A stretch of 64,000 bases of DNA from an uncultured Clostridia bacterium. Its GTDB lineage: Bacteria; Bacillota; Clostridia; Oscillospirales; Acutalibacteraceae. Every line of letters begins with the position of its first letter. Position 1 is the stretch's first letter. Both the position numbers and the translations under genes were made by a program. Positions 1 through 9,200 of the stretch are shown piece by piece. The stretch is from contig CANQUV010000002.1 in the NCBI GenBank assembly GCA_947627135.1, positions 62,001 through 126,000 of the forward strand, written 5' to 3'. The notes beneath the pieces were generated by a model. It did not search any database and had not been told where the DNA came from. It worked only from the letters and a program-made list of their open reading frames with translations.

Positions 1-327
1 AATTTTATCTATGCAAAAAAAATAATTGAGTATATAGGTAAAAACTATTTAGATGATATTTCACTTAAAGAAATGGCAGATATAGTCGGCCTTAGTCCTG
101 CTTACTTTTCAAAATATTTTAAAAGCATTACTGAAACAAGTCCTATACAATATTTAAATCTTGTTAGACTTGAACACGCACTTTCGGATATGCTTAATTA
201 CAATGAAAGCGTAACACAGGCATCAATGAATAATGGCTTTGCAAGTACAAAAGCATTTATTGAAATATGTAAAAAAGTTTACGGCTGTACTCCGGTGCAA
301 TATAAAAAAAGATTTATTAATAAATAA
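1..327 (+). CDS. AraC-family transcriptional regulator, C-terminal part (5' end outside window)
   Basis: The frame is open from base 1, so the gene begins upstream and only its last 108 residues are here; the ATG used by the ORF track at base 73 is internal. The residues form the double helix-turn-helix of AraC/XylS regulators: SLKEMADIVGLSPAYFSKYF is the first HTH, and the second runs through ASMNNGFASTKAFIEICKKVYGCTPVQYKK, matching the usual GF-x-S-x-x-F-x-F-KK-x-G-x-TP-x-x-Y signature. It should bind DNA. The missing N-terminal part would carry any ligand-sensing domain, so the regulated pathway is unknown. A strong hairpin terminator follows within 30 bases. Confidence 0.9.
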   Translation, partial: NFIYAKKIIEYIGKNYLDDISLKEMADIVGLSPAYFSKYFKSITETSPIQYLNLVRLEHALSDMLNYNESVTQASMNNGFASTKAFIEICKKVYGCTPVQYKKRFINK

Positions 328-356
328 AACAATTACTTTTATTTTTAAAGAAACCT

Positions 357-397
357 AAAAAGGCCGTTCATTCTTATTTTGAATGAACGGCCTTTTT
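357..397. terminator. Bidirectional terminator between araC-like gene and acyltransferase copy 1
   Basis: A 13-base stem (ggccgttcattc paired with gaatgaacggcc) encloses a short T-rich loop. An A run lies on one side and a T run on the other, so it can end both the plus-strand regulator and the minus-strand acyltransferase. One arm of this hairpin is duplicated at 1636-1652, marking the edge of a tandem duplication. Confidence 0.85.
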
Positions 398-409
398 ATT
401 GTTTTTAAA

Positions 410-1501
410 TTATACCTGCGCAATTTTATTAGTTATAATTTCAAAAAGCTTATCATATCTTGTCCACTTTTTAATAAGTTCCAGTAAAACGGATATGCCG
501 TAACAAACAACTGTCAATACAACAAATATAATAATAGAATACTTAAAACTATAAATAAATGTTTTAAAATACATATCGTAAATAAAAACATGGAACATAT
601 ATATATTTCCGCTGTGTTTTCCTAAATTCTCTAATACATTATTTAATACAGGAATATTTGAAATTACCAGGAAGGAAAGTAGGATTACAGGTAAAATAAA
701 CATCCCATCTAATTCTACTGATACTTTAAAAATTGTAACTTTATAATAAAATGTAATTAAAATTAATAAAAGCAAAACTGGAATACAAATTCTGTATAAT
801 TGTATTCTCTTTGGTATTCTTTCGAATACATCAAATTTAGAAAAATACATTCCAATAACAAAAGGAAACAAATACTCTTTTACACAAGCTACATCCGGTA
901 ATATGTATAAAGGAACAAAAATTATAAACAATGTAAAAACAATTGATATTTCAGGAAATTTTTCAAAAATTTTAAAAATAAGAGGAAAAAACATATTTAG
1001 AAAAATAATAAGAGTCATAAACCACCATGAGGAGTTCATTGTCTGAATTATCCCTCCTCCTCCGTTCCAACCGGACATTCCGAAAAAGTCCCGTAAAAAA
1101 TACCAGAAATTGTTTTCGTAAATTGTTGTGGGAGGATAATTAAAAATAAATCCTAACGGAACAAATATTATGTATATAAACCAAAAATTTGATAATAGAT
1201 GCAATACGTGATTTACGGCATATTTAACTTTTTCCTTTATTCCGGTATTACCCCCCCCCATTGAATTTTTATTCAAATAGGAAGTATAGCTTTTATATAA
1301 CCCAAATCCGCTCAAAAAAACAAATATGGCTACACATATTTTGAAAAATACTGAAATGACAGTTTCCGCAGGAACATCATGATACTTAAAAACAGGCGTA
1401 AAGCTATTCATAACCTCAAGTGTCTCAAAAAATAAATGATGCCACAACAACATTAAAACAGCAATTCCCTTTGCAATATTTGTTTGTCTTTTATCAAACA
1501 T
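410..1501 (-). CDS. Acyltransferase 3 family membrane protein, copy 1
   Basis: This 363-residue polytopic membrane protein of the Acyl_transf_3 family resembles O-acetyltransferases that decorate surface polysaccharides or other extracytoplasmic glycans. The hallmark N-terminal histidine pair (LLWHHLFFE, about residue 20), the GFGLYKSY motif after the second membrane segment, and SWWFM in mid-protein are visible, with about ten hydrophobic segments. A GGGGAAGGAAAT ribosome site precedes the ATG. The gene is the first of two tandem paralogues; ends are almost identical to copy 2, while roughly residues 150-255 are diverged. A run of nine G residues (codons M-G-G-G) lies near residue 82 and could shift frame by slippage. 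The acyl acceptor is not known. Confidence 0.85.
   Translation of the reverse strand: MFDKRQTNIAKGIAVLMLLWHHLFFETLEVMNSFTPVFKYHDVPAETVISVFFKICVAIFVFLSGFGLYKSYTSYLNKNSMGGGNTGIKEKVKYAVNHVLHLLSNFWFIYIIFVPLGFIFNYPPTTIYENNFWYFLRDFFGMSGWNGGGGIIQTMNSSWWFMTLIIFLNMFFPLIFKIFEKFPEISIVFTLFIIFVPLYILPDVACVKEYLFPFVIGMYFSKFDVFERIPKRIQLYRICIPVLLLLILITFYYKVTIFKVSVELDGMFILPVILLSFLVISNIPVLNNVLENLGKHSGNIYMFHVFIYDMYFKTFIYSFKYSIIIFVVLTVVCYGISVLLELIKKWTRYDKLFEIITNKIAQV
1251..1259 (-). repeat. G9 homopolymer in acyltransferase copy 1
   Basis: There are nine consecutive C on the plus strand (G on the coding strand) inside the reading frame, in otherwise AT-rich DNA. Gain or loss of one base would truncate the protein after about 85 residues. 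The same tract is present in copy 2. Confidence 0.9.
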
Positions 1502-1664
1502 ATTTCCTTCCCCTAAACCTAAACATCATATATTTTATTCATAAATTGAATTTACTTCAATTAAAATTCAATAAACAAGTTTCTTTACACAATTCTATTT
1601 CAAAAATAAAACAAAAAACTGTTTGTTCTTAATTTGAATGAACGGCCTTTTTATTGTTTTTAAA

Positions 1665-2732
1665 TTATGCCTGCGCAATTTTATTAGTTATAATTTCAAA
1701 AAGCTTATCATATCTTGTCCACTTTTTAATAAGTTCCAGTAAAACGGATATACCGTAACAAACAACTGTCAATACAACAAATATAATAATAGAATACTTA
1801 AAACTATAAATAAACGTTTTAAAATACATATCGTAAATAAAAACATGGAACATATATATATTTCCGCTGTGTTTTCCTAAATTCTCTAACACATTATTTA
1901 ATACAGGAATCTTTGAAATTACCAGGAAGGAAAGAAGGATTACAGGTAAAGCAAAAAATTCATCTAAATTTTTATCATAAGTAAATAATAAGATTTTAAT
2001 AAAAAATCCAATTACAATTGATGATATTAACACCGGAACACATATTTTATATAATTGAAATCGTTTGGGTATTCTCTCAAATACACTAAATTTAGAAAAA
2101 TACATTCCAAGAACAAAAGGAAAAAAATAAACATTTACATCTGCAATACTCGGTAATATTGGTATAAGAAATATTATAATATGAGGATATTTATTAAAGA
2201 ATTTATAAATTAGGGGGAAAAAAATATTTAATATAAGTATCAGAGTCATAAACCACCATGAGGAGTTCATTGTCTGAATTATTCCTCCTGCTCTGTCCCA
2301 ACCGGACATTCCGAAAAAGTCCCGTAAAAAATACCAGAAATTGTTTTCGTAAATTGTTGTGGGAGGATAATTAAAAATAAATCCTAACGGAACAAATATT
2401 ATGTATATAAACCAAAAATTTGATAATAGATGCAATACGTGATTTACGGCATATTTAACTTTTTCCTTTATTCCGGTATTACCCCCCCCCATTGAATTTT
2501 TATTCAAATAGGAAGTATAGCTTTTATATAACCCAAATCCGCTCAAAAAAACAAATATGGCTACACATATTTTGAAAAATACTGAAATGACAGTTTCCGC
2601 AGGAACATCATGATACTTAAAAACAGGCGTAAAGCTATTCATAACCTCAAGTGTCTCAAAAAATAAATGATGCCACAACAACATTAAAACAGCAATTCCC
2701 TTTGCAATATTTGTTTGTCTTTTATCAAACAT
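1665..2732 (-). CDS. Acyltransferase 3 family membrane protein, copy 2
   Basis: This 355-residue paralogue of the 410-1501 protein has the same WHH, GFGLYKSY and SWWFM motifs and the same set of membrane segments. Roughly the first 148 and last 105 residues are nearly identical to copy 1. The central region, which contains several membrane helices, has diverged and is eight residues shorter. The start lies only 33 bases after the asnB stop, with the same GGGGAAGGAAAT ribosome site, so it is probably co-transcribed with asnB. It has the same in-frame G9 tract. The likely role is O-acylation of a surface glycan. A central swap between copies could alter specificity, but this is inference. Confidence 0.85.
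   Translation of the reverse strand: MFDKRQTNIAKGIAVLMLLWHHLFFETLEVMNSFTPVFKYHDVPAETVISVFFKICVAIFVFLSGFGLYKSYTSYLNKNSMGGGNTGIKEKVKYAVNHVLHLLSNFWFIYIIFVPLGFIFNYPPTTIYENNFWYFLRDFFGMSGWDRAGGIIQTMNSSWWFMTLILILNIFFPLIYKFFNKYPHIIIFLIPILPSIADVNVYFFPFVLGMYFSKFSVFERIPKRFQLYKICVPVLISSIVIGFFIKILLFTYDKNLDEFFALPVILLSFLVISKIPVLNNVLENLGKHSGNIYMFHVFIYDMYFKTFIYSFKYSIIIFVVLTVVCYGISVLLELIKKWTRYDKLFEIITNKIAQA
2482..2490 (-). repeat. G9 homopolymer in acyltransferase copy 2
   Basis: Nine C on the plus strand, at the same codons as the tract in copy 1. This is a candidate slipped-strand phase-variation site. Confidence 0.9.
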
Positions 2733-2765
2733 ATTTCCTTCCCCTAAACCTAAACATAATATATT

Positions 2766-5030
2766 TTATTCATCAATAGAATTTACATCATTAATAATTT
2801 TATCAATTTCGTCGTCTGTTGCAATCGGCTTTTGTGCTTCAATTTTTAAATCTTCCGGCTTTTTAGCATTTTTAAGTGCCTGTGATGATGAAAAAATATC
2901 TTCGTAAACTTTTTGGGCCTGTGAAGTATCTTCGTTTATTTCTTCAATTATATTATCAGTTGAATCTTCATTAATATCTTCAATTTTTTCTTTCATTTCT
3001 TCTTCATTGTTATTACTTGTATCTTCTTGGGATATTGGCAAATTTATTTTTTCAATGCCCTCGTTTAAAATTCTCTCTGTTTCCTCAAAAGCCTCAGCTT
3101 CTGCCTTTTCTGCTTCTTCCTGTGCTTTTCTGCGTCTTTCTTCTGCCTGTTTTTTAAGTTCTGCAAGGTGATTTTCAGGCTTTGTTACCTTTTTTTCACC
3201 CTCTTTAAAGTAAATATCATACCAAACAAGAAAAACATAAATTGTCCAAACCTTGCGGCTGTTATCCTCTTTGTTATTGTAATGCTCATCAAGCCAGTCA
3301 AGTAAAATATCGCAGTTAAAAAATTTCTGGGCAGTTTTGCTTAAAAATTTTTCTCTTACTACCATATAGTAATGCTCATCTCTTAACCATACCCTTGTTG
3401 GAACGGGAAAGCCCAGTTTTTCTTTTTCTGCTGTTTCTATTGGAAGATGTCTTGCTGCTGCTTTACGCATGGCATATTTTGTGTTTTGCTTGTTGCATCT
3501 TAATTTTGTTGGAAGCTTGGACGCAACCTTGAATACCTCTTTATCAAGGAACGGTACTCTTAATTCAAGAGAATTTGCCATACTCATTCTGTCTGCCTTA
3601 AGAAGAATATCACCAACCATCCACATATTTATATCCAAATACTGCATTTTTGTAACATCGTCATATTTTCTGGCTTTGATGTAATGTTTTTTAGTAAGCT
3701 CCTGGGGACGGGTAGCAATAGACGGATCTTTCAAAAGCGCCTGCTTTTCCTCTTTATCATACATAAAGGCGTTACCTATAAAACGCTCTTCAAGAGGATG
3801 GGTCGCTCTTATGAGATAATCTCTGCCTTTAATATCAGGGAGCTTTTTGCAAAGCTTGCAAATTGCTTTTCTGATGCAATAAGGCACGATTGTCTGATAT
3901 ATTTTAAAAACTCTGGGATCGTTATAACAGGTGTATCCGCCAAACAGCTCGTCCGCACCTTCTCCTGAAAGCACAACCTTTACATATTCACTTGCAAGGC
4001 GTGATACAAAGTAAAGAGCAATACAGGAAGGGTCTGCCAAAGGCTGGTCCATATAGTACTGGACTGTTGGAACTGCATCCCAGAATTCTTCACTTGAAAT
4101 CAGGTGAGTATGATGTTCAACACCGATTTTTTTACTTAAATTTTCCGCCCAGCTGATCTCGTTATATTTTTTGCCGAAATCAAAACCGACCGTAAATGTT
4201 TTTTGGTCTGCAAAGTATGTTGAAACATAGCTTGAGTCAACACCGCTTGACAGAAAACAGCCAACCTCTACATCAGCTATTTTATGTGCATTTACTGAAT
4301 TTTCAAAAACCTTTTCAATTTTATCTACCGCTTCTTCTTCTGTAAGAGTTTCGTCAGGCTCAAATTTAGGGTCAAAATAACGGGTCGTTTCAATTTTTCC
4401 GTCTTTATACCAAAGGTAATGTCCCGGAAGAAGGCAGTAAACACCCTCAAAGAATGTTTCAGGCGGTACGCAGTACTGATATGAAAGATAAGTATCCAGG
4501 GCGTTATAGTTAAATTCCTTTTCAAATTCAGGATATTCAAGAATACTTTTTATTTCACTTGCGTAAATAAAGTTACCGTTTACCATAGTGTAGTGCATGG
4601 GCTTGATTCCAAAAAAGTCACGAGCTATGAATACAGACTTATCCACCGTATTGTAAATGGCAAAACCAAACATTCCTCTTAATTTATCAAGGAGTCCCTC
4701 CTGCCATTCTTCAAAGCCGTGAATTAAAACTTCCGAGTCGGTATCCGTGTAGAATTTATGACCCTTTTCAATGAGGATCTTTCTCAAATCCTGATAATTG
4801 TAAATTTCACCGTTAAAAGTAAGAACAAGGGTTTTGTCTTCGTTATAAATAGGCTGACTTCCTGTTAAACCGATATCAATAATACTTAAACGACGAAATC
4901 CCATTGAAATATAATCATCGGTGAAAACACCGTCTGAGTCAGGACCTCTGTGAGTTATTACCTCTGTCATATTTTTTATTGTCTGATCACGGTCAACGAC
5001 CTGACCTGTAAATCCGCAAATACCGCACAT
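2766..5030 (-). CDS. asnB: Asparagine synthase (glutamine-hydrolysing) with charged C-terminal extension
   Basis: It converts aspartate, glutamine and ATP to asparagine in the cytoplasm. The start is the ATG giving MCGICGFTG, because Cys2 must become the N-terminal nucleophile of the class II glutaminase domain and an AAGGAGA site lies 8 bases before it; the ORF-track start is 20 codons too long. The glutaminase domain shows RRLSIIDI, FNGEIYN and DTDSEVLIHG. The synthetase domain shows the PP-loop LSSGVDSSYV and the LSGEGADELFGGY motif. The core ends near residue 620, the usual family length. About 130 further residues, rich in E, K, D and N with a predicted helical stretch (KKQAEERRRKAQEEAEKAEAE type), are unusual and of unknown role. 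Two acyltransferase genes follow. Confidence 0.93.
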   Translation of the reverse strand: MCGICGFTGQVVDRDQTIKNMTEVITHRGPDSDGVFTDDYISMGFRRLSIIDIGLTGSQPIYNEDKTLVLTFNGEIYNYQDLRKILIEKGHKFYTDTDSEVLIHGFEEWQEGLLDKLRGMFGFAIYNTVDKSVFIARDFFGIKPMHYTMVNGNFIYASEIKSILEYPEFEKEFNYNALDTYLSYQYCVPPETFFEGVYCLLPGHYLWYKDGKIETTRYFDPKFEPDETLTEEEAVDKIEKVFENSVNAHKIADVEVGCFLSSGVDSSYVSTYFADQKTFTVGFDFGKKYNEISWAENLSKKIGVEHHTHLISSEEFWDAVPTVQYYMDQPLADPSCIALYFVSRLASEYVKVVLSGEGADELFGGYTCYNDPRVFKIYQTIVPYCIRKAICKLCKKLPDIKGRDYLIRATHPLEERFIGNAFMYDKEEKQALLKDPSIATRPQELTKKHYIKARKYDDVTKMQYLDINMWMVGDILLKADRMSMANSLELRVPFLDKEVFKVASKLPTKLRCNKQNTKYAMRKAAARHLPIETAEKEKLGFPVPTRVWLRDEHYYMVVREKFLSKTAQKFFNCDILLDWLDEHYNNKEDNSRKVWTIYVFLVWYDIYFKEGEKKVTKPENHLAELKKQAEERRRKAQEEAEKAEAEAFEETERILNEGIEKINLPISQEDTSNNNEEEMKEKIEDINEDSTDNIIEEINEDTSQAQKVYEDIFSSSQALKNAKKPEDLKIEAQKPIATDDEIDKIINDVNSIDE

Positions 5031-5044
5031 AATGCAGTCTCCTT

Positions 5045-5110
5045 TCAAAAGGCAGCCGATGGCTGCACCTATCCGAGCAGATAGCACCATATAATAGCAC
5101 CCTTTTATGC
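5045..5110 (-). promoter_or_regulatory. Possible structured leader of asnB
   Basis: On the minus strand, just before the asnB ribosome site, there are two small stem-loops: GCAGCC-atc-GGCTGC at 5052-5066, and CTATC-tgctcg-GATAG further upstream next to a repeated GGTGCTAT. The spacing would suit translational or attenuation control. No T-box sequence could be found, and the family is not recognised. Confidence 0.3.
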
Positions 5111-5261
5111 CCGACTGTTTCCAAGCAGTTTTCTAAAAAAGTAAAAATAATATGTATAAAATATTTTATCATATTTTTATTTCTTTAGCAACTGAATATA
5201 ACTAAAAACTATAATTTTATCCCATACCTTGATGTTTTTTCCTTTTTCGTAAGATTTTGTA

Positions 5262-5290
5262 TTGCTAAAAATCACAAGCTGTTATATAAT
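5262..5290 (+). promoter_or_regulatory. Sigma-A-type promoter of the DUF554 gene
   Basis: TTGCTA at 5262-5267 and TATAAT at 5285-5290 are separated by exactly 17 bases, about 30 bases before the ATG at 5319. The -35 box coincides with the TTG start proposed by the ORF track, which therefore cannot be the translation start. Confidence 0.75.
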
Positions 5291-5318
5291 TTTTATATAT
5301 GTTTATGTGAGGTTAAAA

Positions 5319-6041
5319 ATGGTTATTATTGGCTTATTAGGTACAATTGTTAATACTTTAACGGTATTGTTAGGTTCTTCTTTAGGACTTTTAATGAAAA
5401 AAGGCATTTCCGAAAGGTTTTCAGATATAATTTTCAAAGGACTTGCATTGGTAACGATTTTTATAGGTATTTCAGGTTCTCTTGTTGGTGAAAACACACT
5501 TTTGGCAGTTATTGCTATGGTATTGGGGGCATTTTTAGGAGAGCTTATAAATATTGACAAACATATTAACACACTGAGTAAAAGGCTTGAAAGCAAATTT
5601 GATAAAGGAAACACAAATTCAACTTTTTCTCAGGGTTTTACATCAGCGTGTCTGCTATTCTGTGTTGGCGCTATGACCATTGTAGGCTGTTTACAAGCAG
5701 GTTTAAAAGGTGACAATACCGTACTTTATACAAAATCAACAATGGATTTTGTCTCCTCGTTTATTTTTGCAAGCACTATGGGACTTGGAGTTGTTTTTTC
5801 AAGCGTATTTGTGCTTGTTTATCAGGGACTGTTAACTTTGCTTGCAGGAGTTTTATCTCCGATTTTAACAACTTCGGTAATAAATGAGATGTCCTGTGTA
5901 GGTTACATAATCATTATAGGTCTGGGGCTTAATATGCTGAACTTAACAAAACTTAAAATTATGAACTTTGTGCCTGCAATTTTTCTGCCTATACTGTTAT
6001 GTCCCGTTTATGAATGGATATTAAAATTATTTCCCGTATAA
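5319..6041 (+). CDS. DUF554 family membrane protein
   Basis: This 240-residue integral membrane protein begins MVIIGLLGTIVNTLTVLLGS, the characteristic opening of DUF554 (YdfK/YqgA-like) proteins, with about seven hydrophobic segments. The glycine-rich pattern GSSLGLLMKKGI and the FCVGAMTIVGCLQ stretch are typical of the family. The start is the ATG after TGAGG, downstream of a good promoter; the 19 extra residues in the ORF track lie in the promoter. The function of the family is unknown, though transport has been suggested. It stands alone between asnB and purL and ends at a hairpin terminator. Confidence 0.88.
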   Translation: MVIIGLLGTIVNTLTVLLGSSLGLLMKKGISERFSDIIFKGLALVTIFIGISGSLVGENTLLAVIAMVLGAFLGELINIDKHINTLSKRLESKFDKGNTNSTFSQGFTSACLLFCVGAMTIVGCLQAGLKGDNTVLYTKSTMDFVSSFIFASTMGLGVVFSSVFVLVYQGLLTLLAGVLSPILTTSVINEMSCVGYIIIIGLGLNMLNLTKLKIMNFVPAIFLPILLCPVYEWILKLFPV

Positions 6042-6081
6042 TTTTTCCATGTAACATGTAATTTAAAATAAATAATTCTCT

Positions 6082-6115
6082 TAAAAGCTGTTTTAAATTT
6101 AAGACAGCTTTTTTT
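6082..6115 (+). terminator. Rho-independent terminator after DUF554 gene
   Basis: The stem AAAGCTGT / ACAGCTTT with an A/T-rich loop is followed by a run of seven T, 41 bases after the stop codon. Confidence 0.8.
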
Positions 6116-6251
6116 GCATAATTAATTACAATATAAAAATGTCAATAATTCTTTTAGTTTTGATATGTATAATTCTAATTGAAAACTAAAACCAATATTT
6201 AATATGTTAGAATTTAAGTTAATAATTGATTTTTTCAGGAGGCATGTTGGT

Positions 6252-9200
6252 ATGTCACAAGTATTGAGACTTTTTGCGGAAAAGCGAGAGGGTTTTGATG
6301 TTCTTGCAAAGCAGACTTTGTGGGACTTACGCCACAATTTAGGAATAAAATCTATAAAAGACTTAAGATATGTAAACAGATATGATATATCAGGACTTTC
6401 TAAGGAAGATTTTGATAAAGCAAAGGGAATTATTTTATCCGAACCCAACGCTGATATAATTTACGAGGAAACTTTACCTGTTGAAGAAGGATGGCAAGTA
6501 TTCGCTATGGAATATTTACCGGGCCAATACGACCAGAGGGGCGACTCTGCGGAGCAGTGTGTTCAGCTTTTAACACAGGGCGAGCGCTGTAAGGTATTAA
6601 CTGCAAGAGTTATTGTACTAAAGGGCGATATTACCGAGGACGAGCTTAACAAGGTGAAGGAATACCTTGTAAACCCTGTTGAAAGCCGAATTGCCTCACT
6701 TGATAAGCCGGATACTCTTGACATTCCGGCAGAAGTTCCCGAAAAGGTAAAAACCGTTGACGGATTTATAAGCTGGAATAAAGAGGAAATGACAAACTAC
6801 TACAACTCAATGGGATTTGCCATGACGTTATCCGACCTTGAATTTTGCCGTGACTATTTTAGAGATACTGAGCATCGTGATCCGTTTGTTACGGAGCTGC
6901 GGGTAATTGACACATACTGGTCAGACCATTGTAGACACACAACATTTTTAACAAGACTTGATAAAATTGAAATAGAGAAAAAAGCTTTAGGAGAAGTTAT
7001 AGAAAACGCCCTTAAAGCCTACTTTGATGCAAGAGACGAAGTTTACGGAAAAGACACAAACAGAGATGTATCTTTAATGGATATGGCTCTTGTGGGGATG
7101 AAGCTTCTTAAAAAGAGAGGACTTATACCCGACCTTGACGAAAGCGATGAAATTAATGCCTGCTCAATTGAAGTACCCGTTACAATAGACGGAAAAACAG
7201 AACAGTGGCTAGTTCAGTTTAAAAACGAAACTCACAATCACCCAACGGAAATTGAACCATTCGGCGGAGCGGCAACTTGTCTTGGCGGAGCAATAAGAGA
7301 TCCGCTTTCAGGCAGAAGCTATGTATATCAGGCAATGCGAGTTACAGGTTCAGGCGACCCTACCATTCCTTTTAAAGATACAATGAAAGGAAAGCTTCCC
7401 ACAAGAAAGATCACAACAGGCGCCGCACAGGGATACAGCTCTTACGGCAACCAGATAGGTCTTGCAACCGGTCAGGTTACAGAGCTTTACGATAAAGGAT
7501 ATGTTGCAAAGAGAATGGAGATCGGTGCGGTGATCGGTGCTTCACCAAAAGAAAATGTTATCCGTGAGGTACCTGCTCCCGACGATGTTATCGTTCTTTT
7601 AGGCGGAAGAACAGGCCGTGACGGCTGCGGCGGTGCAACAGGCTCATCAAAGGCACATACATTAAGCTCCATTGAGACCTGCGGTGCAGAGGTTCAAAAG
7701 GGTAATCCGCCGACAGAAAGAAAAATTCAGCGACTGTTTAGAAACGGCAAGGTAGCAAAAATGATAAAACGCTGTAACGATTTCGGCGCAGGCGGAGTTT
7801 GCGTTGCAATCGGAGAACTTGCAGACGGACTTGCAGTTGACCTTGATAAAGTAACTAAAAAATACGAAGGTCTTGACGGTACAGAACTTGCAATTTCAGA
7901 AAGTCAGGAAAGAATGGCGGTCGTACTGGACAAGAACGATGTTGATAAATTTATACAGAAAGCAGAAAAAGAAAATCTTGAAGCAACAGCAGTTGCAGTT
8001 GTAACAGAAAACCCACGTCTTACAATGAAATGGAGAGGCGATACAATTGTAGATTTAAGCAGGGAATTTCTTAATACAAACGGAGTAACACAAATTGCGA
8101 ATGCATATATTAATGTTCCCGATGCAGAGGATTGTTACAGAAACAACTGTCCTAATGTATTAAAGGATTTAAGTCTTGAAGAAGCTTTTGTTAAAAACCT
8201 TGAAAGACTTGAGGTATGCTCACAAATCGGTTTAAGCGAACGCTTCGACGCCTCTATTGGCGCTGCAACAGTTATAATGCCATTCGGGGGTAAAACGCAG
8301 CTTACCCCGCAGGAGGCTATGGCGGCTAAAATTCCCCTTGAAAAAGGAGATACAGACGACGCTACCGCTATGAGTTTCGGATACATTCCCGGCGTATCAC
8401 GCTGGAGTCCGTTCCACGGTTCCGCCTATGCAGTTGTAGAATCACTTTCCAAGCTTCTTGCAATCGGCGCTTATCCTCTTAAAGCAAGACTTACCTTCCA
8501 GGAATATTTTGAACGTCTTATGACTGACCCTAAACGCTGGGGCAAACCTGCCGCCGCACTTTTAGGCGCTATGGAGGCTCAGCTTCAGCTTGAAATCCCG
8601 TCAATCGGCGGTAAAGACAGTATGTCAGGAACATTTGAAGATATTGATGTTCCTCCTACTCTGGTAAGCTTTGCAGTTGCTATGACAAAAGCTTCAAAAA
8701 CAATTTCATCTGAATTTAAAAAGGCAAATTCAAAGGTTATATATGTTCCGGTTCCCGAAAATAAGGAAACCCTAATGCCTGATTGGGCTAAGCTTAAAGA
8801 AATGTATAACGCCGTTTATGATCTTGTGGAACAGGGTAAAGTATTGTCTGCTTCCGTTACAAAAGAGGGCGGTGCCGCTGCAAGCGTTTGTAAGGCAAGC
8901 TTCGGTAACAAAATCGGTTTTAATTTTGCAAATGAACTTAATTTTGACGAACTTTTTGCTCCGTTCTCCGGCTCGCTTATTCTTGAACTTGCAGATGGTG
9001 CAGAACTTGATAAAAATGTACTTTATTATGATTTAGGTGTGACAGTCAGTGAAGAAAAAATTTCAATCGGCGGTAAAAAATTTGAAATCGATACGCTCAT
9101 TGATAAGTGGAGCGAACCGCTTGAAAAGATATTCCCGACGAAAGCAGAATGTCCTGAAATTGAAACAGACGGAAGATTATATACAGAAAGAAATACAAAA

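Larger units (their letters stand above)
371..1563. repeat. Tandem duplication, copy A (acyltransferase plus flanks)
   Basis: This block matches 1626-2800 at both ends. It starts inside the terminator stem (offset exactly 1255 bases) and continues upstream of the gene into sequence homologous to the last codons of asnB: the minus strand reads E-V-N-S-I-Y-E-stop here and D-V-N-S-I-D-E-stop at the real asnB end. The edges are near-identical; only the middle of the gene differs. Boundaries are approximate. Confidence 0.8.
1626..2800. repeat. Tandem duplication, copy B (acyltransferase plus flanks)
   Basis: This is the second copy of the block at 371-1563. It probably represents the original arrangement, because its upstream edge is the intact 3' end of asnB. 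The downstream edge retains only one arm of the terminator hairpin, so transcription of copy 2 may read through into copy 1. Boundaries are approximate. Confidence 0.8.

Noticed and set aside
4981-5261. T-box or amino-acid riboswitch before asnB
   Set aside because: No T-box sequence and no specifier-like structure found; only two small stems, listed as a low-confidence leader.
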